From an uncultured Lachnospiraceae bacterium (GTDB lineage: Bacteria; Bacillota; Clostridia; Lachnospirales; Lachnospiraceae), in assembly GCA_900550235.1 (NCBI GenBank), contig URRQ01000005.1:7827-71826 (forward strand): a DNA stretch of 64,000 nucleotides. Reading direction: 5' to 3'. The translations under genes were made by a program, and so were the position numbers. Numbering within the stretch: the stretch's first letter is position 1; every line of letters starts with the position of its first letter. Positions 53,971-63,069 of the stretch are shown here, one piece after another. The notes below the pieces were generated by a model. It was not told where the DNA came from. It made no database searches and saw only the letters and a program-made list of their open reading frames with translations.

Positions 53971-54819
53971 CTAGTCTCTGTTACTCAATTTTTTCTGAAG
54001 CTCCGCACACAAAAATGGGATCTGATTCTGAAAATCTACCGCATATGTTCTTGCATCTTCTGATGCCATCGTTCCTTCAATACATGCCACTACAAAATCA
54101 GCCGCAAGTTTTAAAGAATCTCCTAATGAAAGTCCTCGCATTAATCCTCCTACGACAACAGAAGAATAGGCGTCTCCTGTTCCATGAAAACTCTGTGCAC
54201 ATTTATGAGTGAAATACTCAAATTCCTTTCCCTCTTGATCCAATGCCGCAACACCAAGCTTATTTTCCTCATAGCTCACACCTGTAATTGCCGCAGTTTT
54301 ACAACCAAGTTTCAAAAGCCTTTCTAACAATTCTCTTACATAAGCTCTGTCATGTTCTGTTTTATAAGGCATTCCCGTCAACAATGCCGCTTCTGTAATA
54401 TTCGGTATGATTACATCTGCTTTAGCACACACTTTCGCCATCTCTGCTGGAAACTTCTCGTCAAATGCCAGATATAATTTTCCATTATCTGCCATGGCCG
54501 GATCTACAACAATCGTTGTATTTTCCTTTTTAAATCTGTCAAAAAACTCACAGATTTGATGACATTGTTCCGCAGAAGCAAGATATCCTGTATAGATTCC
54601 TTCAAAATCAATCTGTTCCTTCTCCCATGCATCTGCAATCGGTTCAATCTGATCCGACAGATCTTTTACTGTGAAATTTTTGAACATGGTATGTGTGGAC
54701 AATACCGCTGTCGGCAAAATGCCACATTCCACTCCCATTGCTGAAATAACAGGTAATGCCACTGTAAGCGAGCAGCTTCCCACACACGATATATCTTGTA
54801 ACGTCACGATTCGTTTCAT
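53971..54819 (-). CDS. Pyridoxamine/pyridoxal kinase (PdxY/PdxK-like)
   Basis: Ribokinase-family enzyme of 282 residues that phosphorylates B6 vitamers. Motifs are QDISCVGSCSLTVALP at the start, VDPAMADNG, NITEAALLTG and the catalytic loop FHGTGDAYSSVVVGG with the Asp base. I chose the second ATG of MKMKR (54819), nine bases after GGAGG; the first, six bases upstream, is possible. Confidence 0.9.
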   Translation of the reverse strand: MKRIVTLQDISCVGSCSLTVALPVISAMGVECGILPTAVLSTHTMFKNFTVKDLSDQIEPIADAWEKEQIDFEGIYTGYLASAEQCHQICEFFDRFKKENTTIVVDPAMADNGKLYLAFDEKFPAEMAKVCAKADVIIPNITEAALLTGMPYKTEHDRAYVRELLERLLKLGCKTAAITGVSYEENKLGVAALDQEGKEFEYFTHKCAQSFHGTGDAYSSVVVGGLMRGLSLGDSLKLAADFVVACIEGTMASEDARTYAVDFQNQIPFLCAELQKKLSNRD

Positions 54820-54936
54820 TTTCATCTTCCTCCATTCTTTTCCATCTAGTATAACAGAAACTGACATGATAAAACATATCCATTCTCCCACTTTTTAACC
54901 ATACCACTTTTCCATAAAAGAATTTCCTATATCGTC

Positions 54937-54966
54937 AAAAAACTCTCCATAACGGAGAGTTTTTGC
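54937..54966 (-). terminator. Terminator of the Na+/alanine symporter gene
   Basis: AAAAACTCTCC and GGAGAGTTTTT pair around ATAAC, with a T run on the minus strand, one base after the symporter stop. Confidence 0.9.
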
Positions 54967-56379
54967 CTAATTTTTATTCTTTTTTCCTTCTTCATAGCTT
55001 CGAAGTGATGCCAGCGCTTTTTTGGACATCGGGAATAAAATAAAGATATTGAACAGTGTCATTAATCCAACTCCTACATCTCCCAAATCCCACACAACTG
55101 TATATGCTGCAAGTCCTCCGATAAAAAGCATAACCAATGCAACTACTTTATATCCCGTCTGTGATGCCCAGTTGTCTCCGAATAAATATGCTACATTCGA
55201 TCGGGCATAAAACAAGATTCCGATAAAAGTAGAAAAACTAAACAACCAAAGAATTACCGCAATAAATATCACTCCAAATTGTCCCATGTGATACTGCATT
55301 GCACCTTGAAGGAAATCCATTCCCACAGATCCATTGGTAAATTCAGCAGGAGTTAATAACATAATGAAAGCAGTACAACTACAAATAACAATTGTATCAA
55401 TAAATACTCCTAACGCCTGAACCAAACCAACTTTCGCCGGATGATCTGTTTCGGCAGTAGCGGCAGCACACGGAGCAGAACCTGATCCTGCTTCATTGGA
55501 GAATAATCCACGTTTTACTCCATTCATAAGAACAGCGCCAAATCCACCGGCTACAACTTGGCGAATACCAAATGCTTCTGCAAAAATCCTGCTGAACACT
55601 GCCGGAAGCTGTCCGATATTTAATACGATAATCACAATTGTCATTACAAAATAACAACCTGCCATAATCGGAACAAGAACATCCAATACTTTTACTGTTG
55701 CATTTTTTCTTAAAACAATGATCGCAGCCAATACAACAAGAGCAATTGTCGTGTAAAGCGGCGGTATATGAAATGCGTTGTCAAAAGCAGATGTAACCGA
55801 ATTACTGATTACCTGACTGATTCCACACCAGCAGATCAAACCGGAGATTGCAAATAGTACCGGAAGAATTCTGTAACGTTTTACTTTTCCACTCTTTTCT
55901 TCTAAATATTTATGGATATAGTATGCCGGACCACCGCGAAAGCCCCCATAAAGAGGATCTTTTTCTTTATATAGCTGTGCAAGCGTTGCTTCAATAAACG
56001 CTGTGGATGAACCGATCAAAGCCGTAACCCACATCCAAAATACAGCTCCGGCTCCACCTGCCGAAATCGCCGCAACCACTCCGACAAGATTTCCCATTCC
56101 GACACGAGTTGCTGTAGATACGATCAAAGACTGTACCACAGAAAGCGCTCCGCCTTTCCCTTTTCCGTCTTTCTTCTCCAAAAGTGCATGAATCATATCC
56201 GGGAATAAACGAATCGGAAGAAAACGTGTCTTCACAGTAAAATATATTCCTGCGGGAATCAAAATAATAACCAAAAGTGACAATGGGAGTTTCTGACCTC
56301 CCGGAAGCGGAAGCACAAATAAATCTCCCCATAAGAAGTTGTACACCGCCCGAATCAATTCCACGATAAAATCACCCAT
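54967..56379 (-). CDS. Sodium:alanine (AGCS family) symporter
   Basis: Membrane carrier of 470 residues with about eleven hydrophobic segments. Family motifs are TRVGMGNLVGVVAAISAGG, AFIEATLAQLYKEKD, GGPAYYIHKYL and the conserved GLFSNEAGSGSAPCAAATAE (shown in part). It imports alanine or glycine with Na+. It has its own terminator and lies 37 bases downstream of a small unknown gene. Confidence 0.94.
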   Translation of the reverse strand: MGDFIVELIRAVYNFLWGDLFVLPLPGGQKLPLSLLVIILIPAGIYFTVKTRFLPIRLFPDMIHALLEKKDGKGKGGALSVVQSLIVSTATRVGMGNLVGVVAAISAGGAGAVFWMWVTALIGSSTAFIEATLAQLYKEKDPLYGGFRGGPAYYIHKYLEEKSGKVKRYRILPVLFAISGLICWCGISQVISNSVTSAFDNAFHIPPLYTTIALVVLAAIIVLRKNATVKVLDVLVPIMAGCYFVMTIVIIVLNIGQLPAVFSRIFAEAFGIRQVVAGGFGAVLMNGVKRGLFSNEAGSGSAPCAAATAETDHPAKVGLVQALGVFIDTIVICSCTAFIMLLTPAEFTNGSVGMDFLQGAMQYHMGQFGVIFIAVILWLFSFSTFIGILFYARSNVAYLFGDNWASQTGYKVVALVMLFIGGLAAYTVVWDLGDVGVGLMTLFNIFILFPMSKKALASLRSYEEGKKNKN

Positions 56380-56416
56380 TACTCTCTATCCTCTCTTTTT
56401 TAATAATCTTACAGAT

Positions 56417-56674
56417 TTACTTATCAAAATCCGTCTCAAATACTCCTTCCGGAGTTCTCATTGTAAGAAGTCCCAAATTAAAATCTTCTTCCATAATGGT
56501 AATATGATATTCAAAGATCACATCTTCCTCAAATTTTGATAAGAGAATGTACGTTCCATTTTCTTTTCCGTCAATTTGATCACAAATATCATCATACACA
56601 TCTCTTCCTGAAATCGCTCTCGGATAACCGGATGCCTTGATTTTTTCTTCAATTGCTTTATATAACTCTTCCAT
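56417..56674 (-). CDS. Unknown 85-residue protein
   Basis: Small acidic protein, not recognised. A helix (MEELYKAIEEKIKASGY) leads into DVYDDICDQIDG and a beta-hairpin pair (YILLSKFEEDVIFEYHITI, FNLGLLTMRTPEG). The ATG at 56674 follows AAAGGAA. It lies between rlmD and the symporter in the same direction, 26 bases after the former. Confidence 0.65.
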   Translation of the reverse strand: MEELYKAIEEKIKASGYPRAISGRDVYDDICDQIDGKENGTYILLSKFEEDVIFEYHITIMEEDFNLGLLTMRTPEGVFETDFDK

Positions 56675-56700
56675 ATGTTCCTTTCTTCAAGATTCCTTGA

Positions 56701-58074
56701 TTAATTTTTCTCGACTTTTTGGAGGCAACATATTGTCTCGACATGAACCGTATGCACAAATTGGTCTACTGCCACACATTTAACTACTCGATATCCTCTT
56801 GCCTGCATCATCTCCAAATCTCGCGCCAAACTCGTCACTTTACATGACACATACACAATTCTATCCACACCATAATCCAGTATCTTCGGAAGCGCTTTTG
56901 GATGGATTCCATCTCTTGGCGGATCCAGTACAATCACATCCGGTTTCTCTTCAATCTCATCCAATACTTTGAAAACATCTCCTGCTATAAATTTGCAGTT
57001 GGATAAACCATTGCGCGCCGCATTTTCTTTTGCCGCTTCTACTGCCTCTTCAATAATTTCAACTCCAATTACTTCTTTTGCTACAGGAGCCAACATCTGA
57101 CCAATAGTTCCTGTTCCGCTAAATAAATCGTAAACAACCATATCTTTAATATCTCCAATATAGTCTCTTACGGTCTGATAAAGTACTTCTGCACCACAGG
57201 AGTTTGGTTGGAAAAAGGAAAATGGAGTAATCTTAAATTCCATTCCAAGAAGCTCTTCATAAAAATAGTCCTGTCCATAGAGAATTCTTGTCTCATCGCT
57301 CTGAACAACATCTGACAAAGAGTCATTCAATATATGTAAAATTCCAACAATCTTACCTTCCAGATCAAGCGCCAACAATTTCTGAACAAGAGGCTCCATC
57401 TCATGTTCCTCCTGTGTTGTCGTCACAAGATTCACAAGAATCTCTCCTGTCTTATCCCCTCTTCTTAAAAGAAGATGACGAAGATAACCTACATGCTGCA
57501 TCTTTTTGTAATAACTTACCTTCTTTTCTTGAAAATGCTCTAGTACACAGAGCAAAATTTTTGTGAGATCTTCATGAACAAGCTTACAGTCTCCAGCTGT
57601 CAGCACATCATATGTACTTCCCTTTTTATGAAGTCCAAGAGACAACGGCCCATCTTTGTATTCATCTCCAAAGGAAAATTCCATCTTATTTCGATAAGCA
57701 AATTCCTTCGGGCTTGCCTTTACACCTTCAAAAATATAGTCTCCTTCAATCACAGCATCCAAAATTTCTTTCACCTGCTGTCCTTTCATACGCATTTGCT
57801 CCTCATAGGACATAGTCTGATACATACAGCCTCCACATGATGGGAACAAACTGCAGACCGGCTCACGCGTTTCAAGAGGAGATTGTTCAAGAACTTCCAA
57901 TAATCTCCCTTCTGCCTTTCCTTTCCGAATCTTATTTACACAAAAACGTACTTTTTGACCCGGAATCCCATTTTTCACAATCACAGTTTTTCCCTCTTCC
58001 GGAAGTGCTACGATTCCCTTATTCGGGAATTCTACTTTTCCTATGATTCCTTCAAAAATCTGTCCTTTTTTCAT
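56701..58074 (-). CDS. rlmD: 23S rRNA (uracil-C5) methyltransferase RlmD/RlmCD-type
   Basis: TrmA/RlmD-family enzyme of 457 residues making m5U in 23S rRNA. It has an N-terminal TRAM domain (about 1-60), Fe-S cysteines in CSLFPSCGGC, the SAM motif VYDLFSGTGTIGQML, the VLDPPRDGIHPKAL loop and the catalytic cysteine in VYVSCKVTSLARDL. Firmicute members often methylate both U747 and U1939, which sequence alone cannot decide. Confidence 0.93.
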   Translation of the reverse strand: MKKGQIFEGIIGKVEFPNKGIVALPEEGKTVIVKNGIPGQKVRFCVNKIRKGKAEGRLLEVLEQSPLETREPVCSLFPSCGGCMYQTMSYEEQMRMKGQQVKEILDAVIEGDYIFEGVKASPKEFAYRNKMEFSFGDEYKDGPLSLGLHKKGSTYDVLTAGDCKLVHEDLTKILLCVLEHFQEKKVSYYKKMQHVGYLRHLLLRRGDKTGEILVNLVTTTQEEHEMEPLVQKLLALDLEGKIVGILHILNDSLSDVVQSDETRILYGQDYFYEELLGMEFKITPFSFFQPNSCGAEVLYQTVRDYIGDIKDMVVYDLFSGTGTIGQMLAPVAKEVIGVEIIEEAVEAAKENAARNGLSNCKFIAGDVFKVLDEIEEKPDVIVLDPPRDGIHPKALPKILDYGVDRIVYVSCKVTSLARDLEMMQARGYRVVKCVAVDQFVHTVHVETICCLQKVEKN

Positions 58075-58110
58075 CTATGTTCATCCTCGCTTATTTACTA
58101 TTGCTTTTTT

Positions 58111-58139
58111 ATTCTATCAGCAAAGTCCTCTTTTGCCAA
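58111..58139 (-). promoter_or_regulatory. Predicted sigma-A promoter of rlmD
   Basis: On the minus strand TTGGCA (58134-58139) and TAGAAT (58111-58116) are 17 bases apart, with a TG one base before the -10. Confidence 0.6.
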
Positions 58140-58179
58140 GTAAATTCTTTAATAATTTAAAGCAAAAAAGGATTCCGCC

Positions 58180-58212
58180 AAAAAAAGACGTGGTCATCTG
58201 ACCACGTCCTTC
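58180..58212 (-). terminator. Terminator of the small acidic membrane protein gene
   Basis: A perfect ten-base stem, GACGTGGTCA / TGACCACGTC, with TTTTTTT following on the minus strand. Confidence 0.92.
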
Positions 58213-58231
58213 TCATTGTCCACACTTTTTC

Positions 58232-58477
58232 CTAAACTTCGTCTGCGTCTCCGAAAAACTCATCATCATCAAAATCGTCCTCGAAGTCTTCATCAAAATC
58301 TTCTAAATAATCCGGTGTAAAGAAGCAGTATACTGCATACGCGATTCCCGCTACTGCTGTAACAACACCGATAATTGCCAGTACCCAAAGAATCGTTGTC
58401 TTTACTTTGTCTTCATCTTTCTTGTGTAATAATTCACTTACTTTTGAAGCTGCAATAATATCCTCAAATTTACTCAT
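58232..58477 (-). CDS. Small membrane protein with acidic C-terminal tail
   Basis: Protein of 81 residues. A soluble N-terminus (MSKFEDIIAASKVSELLHKK) is followed by one helix (about 30-53) and a tail of about 25 residues that is mostly Asp and Glu (DFDEDFEDDFDDDEFF). Function unknown; small proteins of this layout are common in Lachnospiraceae. The ATG at 58477 has AAAGGA upstream. It lies 95 bases downstream of pcrA and has its own strong terminator. Confidence 0.75.
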   Translation of the reverse strand: MSKFEDIIAASKVSELLHKKDEDKVKTTILWVLAIIGVVTAVAGIAYAVYCFFTPDYLEDFDEDFEDDFDDDEFFGDADEV

Positions 58478-58571
58478 AACTGCACGTCCTTTCTGTTTTT
58501 TGATTCGATACAACTATCATTGTCATCATTATAACACCATTGCATCACTTTTACTACTAAATTATCAGTTT

Positions 58572-60797
58572 TTATATCTTTTGTAATTTTGCAAATGTAG
58601 CAAACATCTTTTTCACACCTGCTTCATCAAATTGTACCGTCACTTCATAATCTCTGCCGCCTGCATTCATACCGATCACAAGCCCTTCGCCAAATTTCAT
58701 ATGCTTTACCCGATCGCCCACATCATAACCCGGTCCCTTTCCATCTGCTTTTCCAAATTGCTGTACCGGTTTGGGCGCTTGATAGGCTTTGGCATGGAAA
58801 TTCTGCTTCGCTTGCATATATGCGCTTAGCTTTTTCGTATCCATTTCTTCTTTACAGATTGCATTTCCTGTAGAAAGAAGGTACATCGGTACTTCTTTTA
58901 AAAATCGTGACATTTTATTATATTGCGTTTCGCCGCGAACCATACGTCTTCTTGCGTATGTCATGATCAACTCATGTTTTGCCCTTGTAATTCCAACATA
59001 ACACAAACGCCTTTCTTCCTCGATCTCAGAAGGATCGTCCGCTGTGATCGTCATATAACTTGGAAAAAGTCCATCTTCCATTCCTGCTAAGTATACCCTT
59101 GGGAACTCCAGACCTTTTGCGCTATGTAACGTCATAAGCACTACGTAATCGCTCGTTTCATCTAAGCTGTCAATATCTGCAACAAGGGCAACCTCCTCTA
59201 AAAATCCACTCAATGTCGGACGTTCAGTCTCACACGATTCTTCATATGCAACGATTTTATTTTTCAACTCATCAATATTTTCCATTCGGGCTTCGGCTTC
59301 TTCTTCTCCCTCTGCTTCCAAATATTCTCTATAAGCCGTCATCTCTATAATTTCGTCCATCAATTCCGAAAGACTCACCTCGGAAACTCTTTGCTTAAAA
59401 TGCTCGATCAAAGCAACAAATGAAGTTAGCTTCGCTCCACTTCGCCCGATATTAGGGATCAGATCTACACTGCTTAATGCATCATAAAAAGTAATTTCCC
59501 TCTCCATTGCATTTTCCTGTACTCTGTTTATTGTAGTAGCTCCGATTCCACGCTTTGGCACATTGATAATCCTCTTTACCGCAAGATCATCTTTTCCATT
59601 ATCGATCGTTTTGAAATATGCAAGTAAATCTTTGATTTCTTTTCGTGCGTAGAAATTCACTCCACCCACTACCTTATAAGGTATGTTTGCCGCCACAAAT
59701 CGTTCCTCAAACATACGCGACTGTGCATTTGTTCGATATAAAATCGCATGATCATGATAAGAAAAAGAACCTTCCTTTACCTTGTCTCTAATATCGCCTA
59801 CAACATAGTCTGCCTCATCATATGCAGTATCAAACTCTCGAAATTTGATTTTCTCGCCTTTTTCATTCTCTGTCCAAAGCTTTTTCTCTTTTCTTCCCAC
59901 ATTATGACTGATTACTGCATTTGCTGCATCTAAAATATTGGTTGTTGAACGATAATTCTGTTCCAGCTTAATAACTGCTGCATCTTCAAATTCCTGTTCA
60001 AAATTCAAGATATTTTTAATATTTGCTCCACGGAATTTATAAATGGATTGGTCATCATCTCCAACTACACACAAATTCTTATATTTCCCGGCAAGAATAC
60101 GAATCAACTGAAATTGCACAGTATTCGTATCTTGATATTCATCTACCATAATATAGCGAAATCTCTCTTGATAATAGTCCAGTACGTCCGGCTGTGTCTG
60201 AAAAAGCTGTACCGTCTTCATCAACAAATCATCAAAATCCAACGCATTATTAGAGCGTAATGTCTTCTCATACTCCTCATACACCTGCGCAATTTTCTGC
60301 TGCTTGAAATCTCCCTCTGCGCGAAGGCGAAACTCCTCTGGCGTCACCATTTCATCCTTTGCTGAAGAAATTGCCCCCAATAATGTTCTCTCTTTGAACA
60401 ACTTGGTATCAATCTTCAGATATCGGCATACATCTTTCATTACTGTTTTTTGGTCATCTGCATCATAAATCGTAAAATTATTATCATATCCAAGTCGATC
60501 AATAAATCTTCGCAAAATCCGCACGCAAGTCGAATGAAACGTACTGACCCAAATACTTTCCGAGCCGAATCCTACAAGAGAATCCACTCTCTCACGCATC
60601 TCACCAGCCGCTTTGTTTGTAAATGTAATTGCAAGAATATTCCACGGGTTCACACCCTTTTCTTCAATCAGATAAGCAATACGGTGAGTCAATACTCTCG
60701 TTTTCCCCGAACCGGCGCCCGCCAAGATCAGAAGCGGACCTTCCGTATGATATACTGCTTCTCTTTGTTCTGTATTTAAAGTATCATATATACTCAT
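58572..60797 (-). CDS. pcrA: ATP-dependent DNA helicase PcrA/UvrD
   Basis: Superfamily 1A 3'-5' helicase, 741 residues, acting in repair and replication restart. Motifs are the Q-motif LNTEQREAV, Walker A LAGAGSGKTRVL, Walker B VDEYQDTN, GDDDQSIYKFRGA, motif IV LEQNYRSTTNIL, and VYLAGMEDGLFP with VGITRAKHEL. The C-terminal Tudor-like domain (YDVGDRVKHMKFGEG) binds RNA polymerase in relatives. It has a predicted promoter at 60844-60872. Confidence 0.97.
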   Translation of the reverse strand: MSIYDTLNTEQREAVYHTEGPLLILAGAGSGKTRVLTHRIAYLIEEKGVNPWNILAITFTNKAAGEMRERVDSLVGFGSESIWVSTFHSTCVRILRRFIDRLGYDNNFTIYDADDQKTVMKDVCRYLKIDTKLFKERTLLGAISSAKDEMVTPEEFRLRAEGDFKQQKIAQVYEEYEKTLRSNNALDFDDLLMKTVQLFQTQPDVLDYYQERFRYIMVDEYQDTNTVQFQLIRILAGKYKNLCVVGDDDQSIYKFRGANIKNILNFEQEFEDAAVIKLEQNYRSTTNILDAANAVISHNVGRKEKKLWTENEKGEKIKFREFDTAYDEADYVVGDIRDKVKEGSFSYHDHAILYRTNAQSRMFEERFVAANIPYKVVGGVNFYARKEIKDLLAYFKTIDNGKDDLAVKRIINVPKRGIGATTINRVQENAMEREITFYDALSSVDLIPNIGRSGAKLTSFVALIEHFKQRVSEVSLSELMDEIIEMTAYREYLEAEGEEEAEARMENIDELKNKIVAYEESCETERPTLSGFLEEVALVADIDSLDETSDYVVLMTLHSAKGLEFPRVYLAGMEDGLFPSYMTITADDPSEIEEERRLCYVGITRAKHELIMTYARRRMVRGETQYNKMSRFLKEVPMYLLSTGNAICKEEMDTKKLSAYMQAKQNFHAKAYQAPKPVQQFGKADGKGPGYDVGDRVKHMKFGEGLVIGMNAGGRDYEVTVQFDEAGVKKMFATFAKLQKI

Positions 60798-60843
60798 GTT
60801 TCCAACACCATCCTTGATCCTTTTCTATTCGAATGTATTTTCT

Positions 60844-60872
60844 ATATTAACATACTTTTAGCACAGTTTCAG
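60844..60872 (-). promoter_or_regulatory. Predicted sigma-A promoter of pcrA
   Basis: On the minus strand CTGAAA (60867-60872) and TAATAT (60844-60849) are 17 bases apart. Confidence 0.5.
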
Positions 60873-60954
60873 CATAGAAATAAATTTCTACCACACTAAC
60901 TTTGTAAAAGACACCTCACAAAATGAATCAGCAGATATCTAATCCCCCCAATTC

Positions 60955-62268
60955 TTACAACTTCATCTCGATCACCGCGTGATGAATCTGATGATCTTTC
61001 ATTTCATCAATCATTACACGAATACTTTCTGTCTCTAATTCTATTTTTGCATCTCCGTCTTTCGGTACCGTACCAAACTTTTGAAATACAAATCCGGTCA
61101 GCGTATCACAATCTTCTGCCGTAATTGGAACTCCTATTACTTCTTCTATATCGCTTAATCGTATATTTCCTTTTACTTCCCACTTGTTATCACTTATATG
61201 AGTAATGGAAATCTCTTCCTCAGAGCATACTTCCATATCATTTAGATCTCCGACAATTTCTTCTAACAAGTCAAACAAAGTCACGATGCCAACCGTTCCG
61301 CCGTATTCATCTAATACGATTGCCATAGACTGTTTCTCCTGTTTCATATTTCTAAAAAGCACGTCTGCTTTTGTCGTTTCCATAACAAAATACGGTGAAG
61401 TAATTGCCAAATCAAGAACCTTGTCCTTGTTTTTTTCTTTTAATCTAAAATAGTCTTTCGCATTTAATATACCAATTACATGGTCTATCGAATCACCGCA
61501 AACGGGATAAAGCGTATGCCGCGTATTGTGGATTGTTTCGTCCCATTTCTTTATATCATCTGACAGCCACAACATCGTCACATCCGTTCGATGTGTTGCT
61601 ATCGTACCTGCCATAATATCATTAAACTCAAAGACATTTTGAATGAATTCTTTCTCCTGACAGTCAATCGTTCCCTTCTCACTTCCTGCATCAACAAGCA
61701 TACGTATCTCTTCTTCGCTCACTTGATCTTCCGCTTCATTTGGATCGATACCGCAAATCTTCAAAACAATGTTTGTGGATATAGAAAGAAATGATACAAT
61801 CGGCTTACATAAAACTGAAATTCCCATAACCAGCCCCGAAATGCTCATTGCCAATTCTGCAGATTTTTTCATTGCAATTCTCTTTGGAACCAATTCTCCG
61901 AAAACTAATGTAAAATACGACAATACTAATGTAATTAATACTACAGCCACAGTATCTAAAGTAGCTCTTGGAATATTTATCCCCATCTTGATTACCCAAT
62001 CTACCAAGGGCTCTGAAAAATTATCTGCTGCAAAAGCGCTCCCCAAAAATCCCGACAATGTAATTGCAACCTGAATGGTCGCAAGAAATCTTGCCGGTTC
62101 TTTTGTCAAACGTACCAATCGTTTTGCACGACCATTGCCTTGCTCCGCCATTCGTTCCAATTTTGTTTCGTTCATTGATAAAACAGCAATCTCCGCACTC
62201 GCAAAAATCGCATTCAATATAATTAAAATAATCTGTACTAATAAAAGAATAAAAATAGATGTACCCAT
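60955..62268 (-). CDS. CNNM/CorC-type membrane protein (hemolysin family, likely Mg2+ transport)
   Basis: Protein of 437 residues. An N-terminal DUF21/CNNM membrane domain (about 1-140) carries FASAEIAVLSMNE and ELVPKRIAMKKSAELA. A CBS pair (about 215-335) has THRTDVTML and IVLDEYGGTVGIVTL, and a C-terminal CorC_HlyC domain ends the protein. Relatives (S. aureus and B. subtilis MpfA, archaeal CorB) export Mg2+ or protect from high Mg2+; the old hemolysin name is not functional evidence. The ATG at 62268 follows AGAAAGGG. Its 190-base leader contains a small acidic reading frame and a long hairpin. Confidence 0.9.
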   Translation of the reverse strand: MGTSIFILLLVQIILIILNAIFASAEIAVLSMNETKLERMAEQGNGRAKRLVRLTKEPARFLATIQVAITLSGFLGSAFAADNFSEPLVDWVIKMGINIPRATLDTVAVVLITLVLSYFTLVFGELVPKRIAMKKSAELAMSISGLVMGISVLCKPIVSFLSISTNIVLKICGIDPNEAEDQVSEEEIRMLVDAGSEKGTIDCQEKEFIQNVFEFNDIMAGTIATHRTDVTMLWLSDDIKKWDETIHNTRHTLYPVCGDSIDHVIGILNAKDYFRLKEKNKDKVLDLAITSPYFVMETTKADVLFRNMKQEKQSMAIVLDEYGGTVGIVTLFDLLEEIVGDLNDMEVCSEEEISITHISDNKWEVKGNIRLSDIEEVIGVPITAEDCDTLTGFVFQKFGTVPKDGDAKIELETESIRVMIDEMKDHQIHHAVIEMKL

Positions 62269-62329
62269 AACTAAAACCCTTTCTACAATAAAATTCTATG
62301 AATATCCCACTTGCTTAAAAGCAACAAAA

Positions 62330-62364
62330 GACATGCACTATGATCTAAATACATAGTCCATGCC
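62330..62364 (-). promoter_or_regulatory. Attenuator-like hairpin in the CNNM gene leader
   Basis: On the minus strand GGCATGGACTATG pairs with CATAGTGCATGTC (one G-U pair and one mismatch) around TATTTAGAT. Two further A-T pairs extend the stem, and a U-rich TTTTGTTGCTTTT follows. The last codons and the stop codon of the 30-residue leader frame lie inside the stem. Confidence 0.6.
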
Positions 62365-62430
62365 TTGTGATATATAAATAAAAATTCTATTGAATTGGTT
62401 CGCTTCAGATTCACTATCACTTTCGTCCAT
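62338..62430 (-). CDS. Candidate acidic leader peptide of the CNNM gene (30 residues)
   Basis: Frame beginning MDESDSESEA and ending in FRS, with five acidic residues among the first nine. It follows a consensus promoter by about 30 bases and a strong AAAGGAG ribosome binding site by 11 bases; an ATG-TAA minimal frame lies between (62432-62437). Its end overlaps the attenuator-like hairpin. The layout resembles leader peptides that sense Mg2+ through ribosome destabilisation by acidic nascent chains, such as those studied in enterobacterial mgt leaders. That role is inference; the frame could also be chance. Confidence 0.5.
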   Translation of the reverse strand: MDESDSESEANQFNRIFIYISQGMDYVFRS

Positions 62431-62466
62431 GTTACATATTGCTCCTTTCAAATAATATCGTCACAG

Positions 62467-62495
62467 ATTATAGCAAAGGAAAAAATCATAGTCAA
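62467..62495 (-). promoter_or_regulatory. Predicted strong sigma-A promoter of the CNNM gene
   Basis: On the minus strand TTGACT (62490-62495) and a perfect TATAAT (62467-62472) are 17 bases apart. The start point near 62460 gives a leader of about 190 bases. Confidence 0.72.
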
Positions 62496-62518
62496 TCTGA
62501 AAACAAGAAATTTTATCC

Positions 62519-63060
62519 TTATTTAATAATTATTCCTTGCGGTATTTTCACAGAAACAACTAAACTGACATAATAGCTTTCCAAACTTTCATCTCGTTCC
62601 TGCATAGAAAGCACTTCGCAGTTCTCCTTTGCTAATGCCATAGCCAATTTGGAAATATTGACTTTTGCAAATACATCAGCTGCTTTGTCAGAGATAACCT
62701 TATAATCTATGTTCATCTCATCCAGAACATAGGCAAGCGTTTGCACATTCGTCACTTCAAGGCGAATGCATTTACGACACGACGCTTCCAATTCTTCCAC
62801 ACTGATTTCCTTAATCATTCTTCCGTTATCAATAAACCCATAATGCGTCGCAAGTCGGGACAATTCATCAAGAATGTGACTTGAAATCAATACGGTAATT
62901 TGATGCTCACGGTTAAGCTTTAAAATCAACTCAGCATCTCTATGATTCCTTGTGGATCAAGCCCATTCACAGGCTCATCTAACACTAAGAAATCCGGATT
63001 TCCTGCCAACGCAATCGTAATTCCTAATCTTTGTCGCATACTCTTCCCCTTATGGATTCT
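62519..63060 (-). pseudogene. ABC transporter ATP-binding protein remnant (BcrA-like)
   Basis: C-terminal half of a bacitracin-transport-type ATPase. The remnant starts near 63060 with a shortened signature region (KSMRQRLGITIALAG, where relatives have SLGMRQRLG) and Walker B FLVLDEPVNGLDPQG. The frame then breaks near 62935 (IIEMLS-stop) and resumes as LILKLNREHQITVLISSHILDELSRL split across the shift, consistent with loss of one base. Walker A and the first half are gone. No permease gene follows. Confidence 0.8.
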
Positions 63061-63069
63061 CTTTACTTT

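Noticed and set aside
62338..62430. Type I toxin peptide
   Set aside because: The peptide is acidic at the start and lacks a hydrophobic membrane helix; no antisense RNA promoter stands out.
62269..62466. M-box or other known Mg2+ riboswitch upstream of the CNNM gene
   Set aside because: The leader lacks the long conserved M-box core; it holds a translated-looking frame and a single main hairpin.
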